A stretch of 64,000 nt of DNA from Lingula anatina (Eukaryota; Brachiopoda; Lingulata; Lingulida; Lingulidae). The number at the start of each line of letters is the position of its first letter. Position 1 is the first letter of the stretch. The stretch spans positions 1 through 64,000 of the forward strand of contig NW_019773608.1 in the NCBI RefSeq assembly GCF_001039355.2, read 5' to 3'. The notes under the pieces are model-generated. The model was not told the DNA's origin, did no database searches, and saw only the letters and a list, made by a program, of their open reading frames with translations. A program made the position numbers and the translations under genes. Positions 48,333 to 58,425 of this stretch are shown here, in pieces.

Positions 48333-50673
48333 GAGAGAGACAGAGAGAGAAGAATAAAAGTCCATGTTACAACTATATAACAAGAACTGTTTTAAGAGCT
48401 TGGCTTGACATAAATCATATTAATGTTATAAAAAATTTAGCCACATATATACCATATTTGATTATATGTGACAAAAATAAATGCTTTTTCTTTAGCCATA
48501 TTAAGTTTTCTAGCTCTCTCTCCCTCTTTTTTTACATTTAATACATATGTAGCTCTCTGTTCTCTCTTCATTCTTTTTTATAGAATCCCTCTGACAACTT
48601 GCTTACTAGATGCTACGGCTTGTTTTTTCCCACTCTTTTCTTTTCCATGACTGTGACTTTGATAATCTATACTAGAGGCTGAGGAACTGGCACTGGCTAA
48701 ATGATCCTCTCGCTGCTTCATCCAGTTTTGTTGGCGTAGTCTTATTTCCCTCACCTAAATTATAAACAACGGAAAAAAATAAAATACGAGATTGGCATTT
48801 CCTATCTTTATAAAAAACAAAAGTGAAGAGTGCACTCTGTGCTGTCACCAACCATTAGCTACATGTATGAAGCTCTAAACTATAACTGTGCAATTTTCAA
48901 AATGCCACTTTTCCTGTGAATTTTTTGACCTGTTTTAGTTTTCAATGTATGTAAAAGTGTGTTGATCACATGTGTCTAATTGCTTGTACTAGTATATACA
49001 AACATTCTTGTACAGACTTTACGAAAGGCGTCGGACCGTCGGACATGCCTGGCAAATTTCGTCTCGGTCCGATAAAAAATCCTGTATCGTCGGACCTTAT
49101 GTCCGGCGAGTTTTCAAACTGACTGGGAATGTGTAAATATAAGGAATACGTTGTTGTTTCTTTTCTGGACGATATATTTTACTTCATTCGAAAAGAGAGA
49201 CGGGGTGAAAATCTCGGGGAGTTCCCAGCTAATTACACATAATTTATTAACCTCAGTTTCACTCACAAATACTATTTTGTGACTGGCTGAGGTTGGGGAA
49301 TTCCTGAATGATGTAATGTACAGTCTCGTTTTCGTTTTCGTAATACCCTACACAACAAAATGGCCGCAACACATGTGCTATTTGCGTTTTTACAGACTTG
49401 ATCCTCTGTTTCTTCATTATCAATCGTACACATTACTCATGGATAAGCCTTTTGCTTATAAAATGACGTTGTTGAACTTTAAACACTTCGTTGGTGCAAA
49501 GCGTGGCAAAAATGAAAACGAAGTGAGGAAGAGAAACGGAAGTTTAATAAAATTGGAAAGAAGGTAGGCCCTGGCGAACTTATGATCTGTAGGAGAGGAA
49601 AATAGTGTGTGCCGAGCGTCAGGAGTACTAAAGTTATCATTTTGATCAATAGCAACATAAATGTTACAGCTTTATTACGGGTTCTTAAATTATGGAACAT
49701 ATGTACGTATTTGCATGTACCGTTCATCACGAGTTGGAGAAAGTGCACATGAACTTGATGAAAGCTCACAGTTTGAGTTTCTTTTTTATAAAAAAAAAAG
49801 AAATAAAATGAAGAAGGAACTTAGACTCGGACTGGACAGTCCCTGTCAAAGCTTCAATTGGATGAAAGAGACTGTCTTACTATGCTGTTTCAAAATGCAT
49901 ATGTTATTGCCAAAAACAACGTGTGAAATGGTTATTTGATTAACAGACGTTTTTATGGACATACATTTGATATTACTAGCTACACATTCTTCATACTTGT
50001 AATGTTTTTAGTCCTTGTGTCATTCCACAGCGTCTTTTTCATTAAATAAAAAACAACTTGTTATGCAAGTAATTTTTTGCCTTTTTTTTTTTGTTTTTCT
50101 TTCTTATTTTACTTTTCTACAAATAAATATATATAAAAAAATTAATATTTGATTTTATGTCAATGATTTAAAACATTAGAAAATACACATGAAAACACAA
50201 ATAATGTTATATTTCTATTATTTTACTTCGGTCTGACAGATTTTGTTTCGGTCTGACAAAATTTTCAGGCTTGTCAGACCGAATGTCTGACAGATTTTTT
50301 AGCCTTTCGTAAAGTCTGTTGTATATTTGGGTTGGAAACAAAACGTTATCAAGATTTTCATCAAAATAACCTGTCATTCATTTAGCCTTCACCCCTCCCT
50401 CCCCAACACCATGCATCCTCACAAAGATACATTTTAATTGATTTTAATTAAAATCAACGTTGGTGTTGAACAGTGGAAGGTGTTCCTTTTTTGAATAAGT
50501 AAGCGATTCTATTTTGGAAGAGGGGTAGATGGGCATTTTATACACCTCTATTACAAGTACATGTGTACTGCTTGTCTAACCAAGGAGTTGTATATAGTCT
50601 TCAACTCAGTGCTTACTTTTTCGTGTATTTCTTGTTTCGTCTTCTCTTTACTAAATTTTCCTTTGTGAGCCAT
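43582..50673 (-). CDS. RING-finger (C3HC4) coiled-coil protein, 514 aa, six coding exons
   Basis: No specific orthologue recognised. Exons, all GT-AG with consistent phases: 50617-50673 (MAHKGKFSKEKTKQEIHEK), 48607-48754, 47374-48095, 45763-46184, 44125-44293, 43582-43608 (MQMLVDVN then stop). The first 300 or so residues are low-complexity, charged and serine-rich. A RING follows that spans exons 3 and 4: CVICKKPM, then FIPCGHTVCKTC, then FCTFC, giving C-x2-C-x14-C-x-H-x2-C-x2-C-x6-C-x2-C. After it come a linker and about 120 residues of heptad-like coiled coil (LLVRQEVLEATTQDIATNLT; RKELEMLKEKLQALSMHK; LRSLKGQIDK). RING proteins commonly act as E3 ubiquitin ligases; that activity is inference. 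Introns carry a 1.3-kb transposon, a MITE and a minisatellite. The short last exon is the weakest call. Confidence 0.85.
43793..44052. repeat. Interspersed AT-rich repeat (gatcttttcaatgg family), copy 2, with G28 run
   Basis: Starts near gtaattacttgatcttttca and ends near cccatcaagtaactacc. It shares gtgaattttacaga, cagcaacaaaattaaaa and gcaggctac with the copies at 27163 and 51905. A 28-base G homopolymer (43807-43834) sits near one end. It lies in the last intron-side flank, between the coding exons at 43608 and 44125 of the RING gene. Confidence 0.65.
44445..45090. repeat. Minisatellite, 90-bp unit, about seven copies
   Basis: Units such as acatctatctgcctgttgtc...tgaaaatgatggaattcagat repeat every 90 bp. 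The four central units are virtually identical and the outer ones are diverged. The array lies in intron 4 of the RING gene. Because 90 is a multiple of three, it stays open in one frame for 187 codons; that frame is a by-product. Confidence 0.95.
45195..45710. repeat. Interspersed AT-rich repeat region, copy 3 plus a second dispersed repeat
   Basis: The right part (about 45530-45710) has ggcaacaaaattgga, aaaagcaccacaaatgcttc and cacagaaatatattttt, matching the copies at 27163 and 51905. The left part (45240-45400) has ttttcctggagtaaacaaca and cccatacttaccaatggtta, matching 41870-41940. Both lie in RING gene intron 4. Confidence 0.6.
46294..46456. mobile_element. MITE, CAGGGGCGGATCC family, copy 3, TSD TCATT
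   Basis: 163 bp with ends CAGGGGCGGATCCAGAG and TCAATCCGCCCCTG, flanked by TCATT at 46289-46293 and 46457-46461. It lies in intron 3 of the RING gene. Confidence 0.92.
48292..48350. repeat. GA microsatellite
   Basis: A run of gagaga with occasional acag interruptions, in intron 2 of the RING gene just below exon 2. Confidence 0.95.
49013..50318 (+). mobile_element. DNA transposon, 1,306 bp, CAGACTTTACGAAAGGC ends, TSD TTGTA
   Basis: The terminal inverted repeats CAGACTTTACGAAAGGC and GCCTTTCGTAAAGTCTG are flanked by TTGTA at 49008-49012 and 50319-50323. Subterminal motifs are repeated on both sides (gtcggaccgtcggacat; cggtctgacagatttt, gtcagaccgaatgtctgac), which fits transposase-binding arrays. 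A short plus frame near 49463-49564 reads MTLLNFKHFVGAKRGKNENE and ends at a gtaggcc donor; it might be a leftover first exon. No catalytic domain remains. It sits in intron 1 of the RING gene. hAT-like origin is inference. Confidence 0.88.
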
Positions 50674-51904
50674 GGGTCTGACAAGCCAGGAACTTCGTTA
50701 TTGAAATTTTATCTGAAAGGCATCCAACTGACAATGTGAACTAGAAAATGGTTAAATCTTTTCTTCTATAGATAGAAATAGTCGAGCACCACCATTTTCA
50801 AGCTTTTCTGTTGCTATCAATATCAACGATAGATGTCGCCGTAAATGAAAACCTATTCTTTCTTTGCAATCCTCTTTTAAATTTCTTCATCAATTATATG
50901 TGGAAAAAAGTTATCACAGACTATCAGATATCCGAAATGTGAATGTGAATGAGAGAAACCAGAAACGACCCTCTCTCGTTAAGTTTTGAAAGTGCAAGTG
51001 TGTCCTCACCGTTGACCTCAAGCTTACGGGGTCGGCAAGGTTACGACCGAAAGGCTATCCTCATCGTCGCTGCTTAGATCTAAACCTGCACCAAAATTTT
51101 CAAAATCCCTGCCAAAATGTTAATCAATACCAGTATATCTTCAAATAAGTGCAATTTGCTTGGTAGTAAGTTTAACATCTGAAAGCAAGTTTTATATAGA
51201 AACCGTAATTAGGTCAACACGCCGCGACCACGTGGTTCTTGTTGATATTCGACGACTTCTGGGCCATTTCATCATTCTTTTTCTGATTGCATCATCGTTC
51301 AAGATATTTAATAGGCTATCGAGAATTTGTATCCGGCTTCGAATAACAGAGTTCTTCACAGGCAGACCTGAATCTGACAGAGACGCCCTGCAAATACTTG
51401 TAAGTGCAAATTATTTTGTAAGAAGAGAGACTTGGTCTGTACACGTACATGCATGTACTACTGGCTCGCTGGCTGTATATGTTTCTAATATATGTAAAAT
51501 TCTGATCACATCATTTCGTTGTTTACTGTTCATTTGTGCAGGCGATGAGCCCCGACGTGAATGTTAAACACAGTTACATACACAGTACATATGACACGTT
51601 AATTTATCATATTTATGCATATGCATCTGTACAAATGTAACGGAGAATGACCGGCAGGCCAAACTGTTACTAGTACGCGAGGTGTACGTACCAGGCTTGA
51701 TGTTCAGATACAGTCATGCTTATTGGGTTTTTATTTATTAAACGTGCTATTGAAAATCATTTATGGCACATTTACCAGTATATGCATGGATTATACAAGG
51801 CTATTATATAGGTCATTAATAGAAAATCAGTGAATTGATTAATCCTGTAGATCTAGTCACTATCCTGGATCTAATAACAAAATAATATAAACCTATATAA
51901 ACCT

Positions 51905-52146
51905 GGCAGAAATTATGATAATTACCCGGATCTTTTCAATGGGGGGAAATTGTGAATTTTACAGATACTTTCATTTTTTAAGTCTTAAATTGCTTAAAAT
52001 TAGAACATTCCTTTTAAGTGGTAGAACGTACAAAATTAAAAGCAGGCTACTAAAGGAAAAGCACCACTTTAATGCTATATAGAAATATATTTTTGTGTTT
52101 ATAAAATTTTTTATCTGAAAGTTTGATTAATTTTTCCCTTTGAAGT
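51905..52146. repeat. Interspersed AT-rich repeat (gatcttttcaatgg family), copy 4
   Basis: Runs from gataattacccggatctttt to tttccctttgaagtacc and shares gtgaattttacagatact, agtggtagaac.tacaaaatt and aaagcaggctac with the copy at 27163. Confidence 0.65.
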
Positions 52147-52149
52147 ACC

Positions 52150-52370
52150 ATCCCAGATAGCAAGCATACGTTGGGCCAACGTAGGGGAATCGTTGGTTTG
52201 TTGGCACATAGTTGGCGTTGGTAGTAATACGTTGGCCCAACGTTGGCCCAACCACATCATAATATGCACAACATAACTGCAATATGCTCACGTTGGCCCA
52301 ACGTTGGGCCAACGTGTGTATATTTATTGCATACGTTGGCCTAACGTTGGGCCAACGTATCCAATTTACA
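52150..52370. repeat. Array of the palindromic unit CGTTGGGCCAACG
   Basis: At least eight irregularly spaced occurrences of CGTTGG/CCAACG, often fused as CGTTGGCCCAACGTTGGCCC or ACGTTGGGCCAACGT. It begins right after tcccagatagcaagc. It is not a strict tandem repeat because the spacing varies. Confidence 0.85.
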
Positions 52371-52390
52371 TTAATACAGAAATATTTTAA

Positions 52391-52468
52391 TTATAACAGA
52401 AGCATTATTCATTTCTATTGTGTTGTTAAAACAACTCAATAGAAATGAATAATGTTTCTGTTATAATA
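52391..52468. repeat. Long hairpin (about 34-bp arms)
   Basis: The arm attataacagaagcattatt...catttctattg faces caatagaaatgaataat...gtttctgttataat around a short tgttgttaaaacaact loop, with one or two mismatches. It adjoins the CGTTGGGCCAACG array and may be part of the same element. Confidence 0.85.
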
Positions 52469-53250
52469 AAAATGTTTCTGTTCACAACTGAGAATCACAT
52501 GTGCTTATCTATTGATCAGTAACATATAGTTTTTAGGATTAAATTAATTTTTTTATGAAGAGTTATGAAGAGTCAAATTCCTTGGGTTAAAAAACAGTTT
52601 TCTGCTTTTATTTGTCTTCCAAGCTATATACTCTCATTTGTAGTACATAGACTTCACCTATAAAAAAATAACTGAGTGAACAGATTTATATTTTTAAATA
52701 GTGCTGTGAAACATATTTTTTATTATTGCTATTATTATTATTATTGTTATTGAAATCAGACAAATGATTGAAATCTTATTATAATGTACAATTGTACAAT
52801 ATATAAATTTTAAACTTTATAGTTAGCATCAATTGACTTTTGATTAAAGTAAACTGGTAACTTTCACTGGACCAGATTCATTACAAGCCAGGTGTTTATC
52901 TTAACTGTCAGTTTGATATAAACAGTTTGCCTACTGCCTGCTCAAACAGGTCAAATAACTATACATAGCACAGTCTTAAGCGCGCGGTCAGTTGAGCCAA
53001 TTCAAAAATCTAAGCCAGAAGGTCAGAAATGTTCTAAGGAAGAGGCAAGAATTACGACTGAAAGCATTGATTTCTGGATATAAAAAGAAGACATCTTTTT
53101 GGAAATTNACTTATAATTAGTTAAAGATGTTAATTCAACATGGATTCAGTTTTTGCATTTCAACTTGAGACAGCTAGTATGCATGCCGACCGCGACGACA
53201 GACCGCAGGTGACAGTTATTTGAAGCCTATACAGACAAATCTGTGTCTGT

Positions 53251-53303
<53 letters not shown>

Positions 53304-53750
53304 CCATCAAGCCAATATTTGGTGATGTCATTTATTTTATTTTTTATTTATTTTATTATTTTAATTATTTAATTTTTGTCTATTTTTTTTTTATTGACAA
53401 GTGAGTTGAATGCATTGAACTAACGTCATTTGATCAATTTTGATTTATCTCTCTCTTTCTCTCTTTTCTTCAAAGTCCCCTCATCATATTTGCACTATTT
53501 GATATAAATTGGACTTGACATTTGAATGAACTGTTAACTTTTTAGAGCTAAGTACTCGTTCCGTTATTCTTAAATTCCGCTTTTTATGACAAGCCGGTCA
53601 AGTACCCGGATGTAGCGTTTTTAGAGTTGTGGATACGAAGAAGCACAGGCGTATGAAACTGATACAATTCGTTGATTGATTCGATTCGTGATGCGATATA
53701 ATTCGAAGGTATCAACACTGGAGACGAGGATTAACTTTAGTGCAAAACTA

Positions 53751-54382
53751 CGAGCCAACTTTCTTTGAGAAAATGGAGGAAAAACGTGAAATTACGAAAT
53801 TCGAAGCGTACAGAAGTCCGGAGAAATACGGGCCACGCTGGCTAGACAGTTTGCAGGATGAGAAAGAGAGAGATAAATCATTTGCTGACGGAAAAGGTTT
53901 GATCGTTTCAGAACCAACGGACGAAAAGAAATAATGAACAAAGACAGAAAATTAAAAAATACATGTCAGAAGAGACGCGCGCTGATGTAGCATTCAGGGG
54001 GACGTGTACAAGATATTTTCATGACTCTCCCAAACATATTGCAGGTGTGAAACATGGATACACNTTGCGAGCCAACTTTCTTTGAGAAAATGGAGGAAAA
54101 ACGTGAAATTACGAAATTCGAAGCGTACAGAAGTCCGGAGAAGTACGGGCCACGCTGGCTAGACAGTTTGCAGGATGAGAAAGAGAGAGATAAATAATTT
54201 GCTGACGGAAAAGGTTTGATCGTTTCAGAACCAACGGACGAAAAGAAATAATGAACAAAGACAGAAAATTAAAAAATACATGTCAGAAGAGACGCGCGCT
54301 GATGTAGCATTCAGGGGGACATGTGTACAAGATATTTTCATGACTCTCCCAAACATACTGCAGGTGTGAAACATGGATACAC
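53751..54382. repeat. Direct repeat of about 315 bp on both sides of a single N
   Basis: 53751-54063 and 54068-54382 are nearly identical, with one 2-bp indel and a few substitutions. One substitution turns a TCA codon in the first copy into TAA in the second. The first copy ends exactly at the N. Confidence 0.95.
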
Positions 54383-54741
54383 ATAGACTGTTAACGCTTT
54401 AAATGAAAGTGCAACTCCAGAAACTGTGAGTATGTTAAAAACCGAAGTCATTTGACAAACCAACTCAGTCTAAACACCACGACTGAGAAAACATGGAACG
54501 TGCAACAAGTCTGCAAAACTGAAACTAATATTCATGTATATGACAGTTATGAACATGATAATCCAGGAGTGCATATACATTTGGTGTGGGGTAACCAATG
54601 CAATATACACTGAGACTTGGTGGAAATAGAGATAGGCGGCATTAATCTCAGTGTACTAGCTGTATTACCAGATTCAGGCGCATATTGTAATATCATTGAT
54701 GAAAATACATGGGGAATGCTGCAATCCAAGGCTCTGTTCTC

Positions 54742-54945
54742 ACAACTTTTAGATCGATCTATCACCGCGGGGAGTCTCACTAGATTACTGTCAGATAATC
54801 CCCCTTAAGTGTCCGTCCCCGCCTACTACAAGCTTTAAGGGGTAATTAACTTTCGTGTCCACCCGGCTGACAGCTATTTAGCGTGAACCCCCAGGGAGTT
54901 AGGTCGATCCAATGTAGGTCGATCTAATCTATGAGAATGGGGTGC
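54742..54945. mobile_element. Palindromic MITE-like element, GATCGATC family
   Basis: Contains ttttagatcgatctatcacc, ggggagtctcactagattac, gtccgtccccgcctactaca, taattaactttcgtg and a closing aggtcgatctaatctatgag. The order and content match the other copies near 10000 and 26010. Confidence 0.78.
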
Positions 54946-55500
54946 AAGAGAAAAAAGAATGCGTCTCAGGCTCTTGTGGAGGACCACAAAACAAACAGTA
55001 TTATTCAGACACGTCTGAGAAACCTTTAAAGTGAAGGGAGCATTTGAATGTGACTTAAAGGCAGGCAAAGAAAGAGACCATGTGGAATTTGTAGTAGTGA
55101 AAGGGAAATGGGGTTTGATATGAGTTGATTAGATTTGAGAATTTTCAATGTGGTTAGAATAATTATAGTTGGAGTTCATATGTTATTCTGCAAATGTTTG
55201 AAAAGACAATTTAAAGACTGAACTGTCAATTAGCATATATTTGAAAGGACAGTTTAATTCTCTTTAACAAAGGAAGAGATGTTGTGTTTTTACCTGACAT
55301 TTAAATGAGCTGTTGTTAATTTGGTAGATTTACTTGTTGCATTGTTAATTCCTTTAATTATTATTAGCTTGTCAAGGAGCCTGATGTATCATTTCTTAGT
55401 GATATGGATATGAAAAAAGCACAAGTGTTCCAAACTGGTTCAACTCATTGAGTGATCTTATTCATGATGTAATTTTATTCAAAAGCATCAACAATATACT

Positions 55501-56179
55501 GGGTTTTGTGTTTGTGCACATGTAATTGTCTTTTTATTGTACATCTATATCTATGGGGTATACATACTTCTTTTTTCAGAGTTTGCATGTATGTAGACAG
55601 CATGCAAGTTTAATTGAAACAGTTACTGCATGGTTATTTATAATTTTGTTATAATGAACTCTCTGTCATCTAAAAAACAATGTTTTTTCATTCATTATTC
55701 AAGATTTATTTATTACAGAACTAGTGATTATGATTATTAATGATATGTTTGAATTATAATTTACTTTAAAAATGACAATGTATAGTATAATTTAGGTTAA
55801 GGTGTGCAAAAATCCCTCCCCNACAAGCTGTACAAACCTCCCTTTCTCAAATACATCATGGATGATTGTATTCAAACTGAAGACTATGAGGATGGCAATG
55901 AAGATATGGTAGATTGTCTGGATGTGACTCACTTCAAACAGATCACTGAAATAAAAAAAAAGATCAGATTCCTGATATTAAAATACAAAGACATTGTGTC
56001 AAAAATGTAATCTTCAGTCAAGCATGGATATATATTATTAAATATATATTTAAAATGACATATGATACAATTCAATGATGAAACATTTGTAATAAATAAT
56101 TGTATATCGTATAAGATATGTAAAGCCATTCAATATAAAATACCTGCATTATTTATTAAACTTTACCTTGTTTTTGCCA

Positions 56180-56210
<31 letters not shown>

Positions 56211-56455
56211 ATACCTGCATTTAAATGTGGCAGAACTGAATAGACTTGCTTCCTTCCTACATGCCTCATTTTGTTTTGTAATTTATTATCATCATTTTTA
56301 TTACTACTGCTAGCTAATTTATCACTGGTATAGTGAAAAATTAGTTATTTGTCAAAAACAGAAAAATGCCCTCCAATGAATGCAAAAAACATGTAGTACT
56401 AATATCATTATCATTATCTTCATCACCATCGCTATTATCATAAACCAGCTGTACT
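55501..56455. other. AT-rich intergenic stretch with single N, no gene confirmed
   Basis: A plus frame of 68 codons surrounds the N at 55822 (content DDCIQTEDYEDGNEDMVDCL). It has no recognised homology, though its composition is not random-looking. AAAT microsatellite at 56183-56212. Confidence 0.45.
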
Positions 56456-56458
56456 CAC

Positions 56459-58425
56459 GTAAGTACTGAATTTCTTGGAACAAACACCTTGTCTCGTGGC
56501 TCCCCCTTCTTTCTGAAATTGTTAATTAATATAATATTTGACTGGTTACTGGAAATATAATGAAACTGTCCACCTGTCTTATAACAATGAAGAGTTAGCT
56601 ACTACTAAAAATAAACAGTTACTTTTAATTAAGTGGTCAACAGAAGATTAATCTTGCACTTTAAGATGAAAATTTGACCCAAAATTTAGAGCCAACTTTC
56701 TATCTCAATGTTTTTATGAACCTGACTCCCTAGTCAAGAGGCACCTGCAGCTATGAGCAAGCATTCGTAAACGGTCAGGTAATACTCACTTCTTTGGCTT
56801 TGTTGCCTCCCCATTCTGTACATAGGAGCTGTCCAGGTCATAGTCTTGTGAATATTCATCTAGGAAATCAGCAATCTGACTGTCTACTTGATCAACTAGG
56901 TCCGACTTCAATTTCTGAAATCAATAAATTAACCAAACAATTAATTAATCAATCAACCAATCAATGAAACACCATCTTCAGAATCAATAAATTAACTTCC
57001 TCCTAAATAACAGAAAATGGACTAGTGAAGGGCGCTGAGTAGAATACAGATAGGCTAGTAATTATATGAGTACGCTAGGAACAAGAGGAAGCATGTTAAT
57101 CGGTTAACCAGCATACAACAAGACTCCCCACAAAGTTGCATCAACCTATGTAGAAAGATAGTTTTATTGCAAATGCCCTTACAGAATATATGGTTGCAGT
57201 TACAAAGTCTGGAAAAAGAGGGGTCAGAATAACTAGACAAAGTGGGATAACTGTAACTGAGGTGGGTGAAGCCAAGAAAGGTTCAAATAATTTTACTAGA
57301 AAAATGACAACATATAAAGATGCAGAGTAAAACACGAAGCGCATCTTTTTCTGTCCAAATACACTACTGGTGCAACACTGTGTTTTGTAATAACTACCTC
57401 AAGTTTTTCCCGTAGCTTTGTGGTCTTCAGCTGTTTATCAAAAGCCACATCTCCCGTCCATAAACCTGAAAACAAAATGATTTGGAAAATGAAATAGTCA
57501 TTCTATTAAGATTAGCAATATAATAGAGAAAACCAACCATTAAATATTAGAAGGACTGAACTTTCCTTATGCCTACATAAAATATAGACTTACTTTAGTT
57601 TATTGTAAATATTTTATATCTCTTTTAATTTGTTTTTAAGGCCAGTCTTTTCAACTAAAACTTATCACTTATTCTGTCTCATTCTACAGTACATCTGAAT
57701 CCACTTAATAGATATGAGATCTTTATTATTATAGCAAGCAATGCAGGGGCAGATTTAGGGCGTCTTCTGGGTCTTCCGGAAGACGGTCAGATTTTCAAGT
57801 TTACATTGTCGGGTATCTAATTTTTTTGTCGGAAGACGGTCAAAAATGAAGAATGGATCAACAAAGATAATTTGGAAGACTGTCAGGAAATAACTCTGAA
57901 ACCGCCTCTGCAATGTACAGTCACGTGTGTGTGGGGGGGGGGGGGGGGGGGGAGGGTACCTTGGGTAGAGGTGCGTGTACTGGTATATCCTAATTTCTCA
58001 TGCCTTAACGCTTATGTAACCAAGCCTTCCAAGGTTATATAACTTATAACATATTCATGTGTTGATATTTATACAATTTATTCCTCAGCCTAAGGATTTA
58101 CAGAGGTACTCCTTCTTTATTTTCCTCGAAAATCAAACCCCAAGAGTACCATTTTCAGTGAAACATTAAACTCACTGAAGCACCGTGACTCATTCCACGG
58201 TGTTCTCAGTTGACCCGAGTGACCCGACGGGGGAAGGAGGAGATCTTAACAAATGGATTATAAACGAACGCGTGCCTCAATGAAATAACTTTCGTTCGTA
58301 TTGACATAAAGAGTAATCTTAATCACATATCTTGATGTGTAGTACTACATTTAAAATAAAATACCTGTAGGCTCGGCGATATTTTTCTCTCCCGCTTGTC
58401 GCCGTCGCAATCCCACGTTATCCAT
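56459..58425 (-). CDS. Small unrecognised gene, at least four coding exons
   Basis: Exons with matching phases: 58365-58425 (MDNVGLRRRQAGEKNIAEPT), 57398-57465 (LWTGDVAFDKQLKTTKLREK), 56790-56914 (KLKSDLVDQVDSQIADFLDE, then YSQDYDLDSSYVQNGEATKP), and 56459-56512. The protein is short, hydrophilic and probably helical in the middle, with an acidic stretch (DFLDEYSQDYDLD). I do not recognise a family. The end is unresolved. In the spliced frame exon 4 reads RRGSHETRCLFQEIQYL and either splices on at a strong GTGAGT donor (56453-56458) or reads through into an unconvincing hydrophobic tail. No continuation exon was found. The start lies about 490 bp from the divergent gene at 58918, suggesting a shared promoter. 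Intron 1 hosts a MITE (57744-57910). Confidence 0.6.
57744..57910. mobile_element. MITE, CAGGGGCGGATCC family, copy 4, TSD CAATG
   Basis: 167 bp with ends CAGGGGCAGATTTAGGG and AAACCGCCTCTG, flanked by CAATG at 57739-57743 and 57911-57915. It is very similar inside to copy 2 at 24433, including the same orientation of the facing tcttccggaagacgg palindrome. Confidence 0.92.

Larger units (their letters stand above)
50674..53480. other. Upstream of the RING gene: intergenic, repeats, no gene confirmed
   Basis: Includes the likely RING promoter region (50674-51110, no clear core motif), an open 135-codon frame at 51160-51567 with no recognisable domain, and an AT-rich interspersed repeat (51905-52146). 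A CGTTGGGCCAACG array (52150-52370), a long hairpin (52391-52468) and a TA microsatellite (53255-53301) follow. Confidence 0.5.
53480..55500 (+). mobile_element. Remnant LTR retroelement with diverged LTR-like flanks
   Basis: 53500-53725 and about 55275-55490 resemble each other (gacatttgaatgaactgtta against gacatttaaatgagctgttg; acaagccggtcaagtacccg against cttgtcaaggagcctgatg), like old LTRs. Between them lies a small frame with FFEKMEEKREITKFEAYRSP. A protease-like piece at 54617-54730 contains VLPDSGAYCNIIDENTW, where DSG fits a retropepsin active site. Frames are broken and most of pol is missing. A GATCGATC-type MITE (54742-54945) has inserted downstream. A single N at 54064 separates two near-identical copies. 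Confidence 0.5.

Noticed and set aside
48292-48541. 82-codon frame rich in Arg-Glu
   Set aside because: Translation of a GA microsatellite.
51160-51567. 135-codon plus frame upstream of the RING gene
   Set aside because: No recognisable domain, no splice support, composition like surrounding DNA; kept only as a note.
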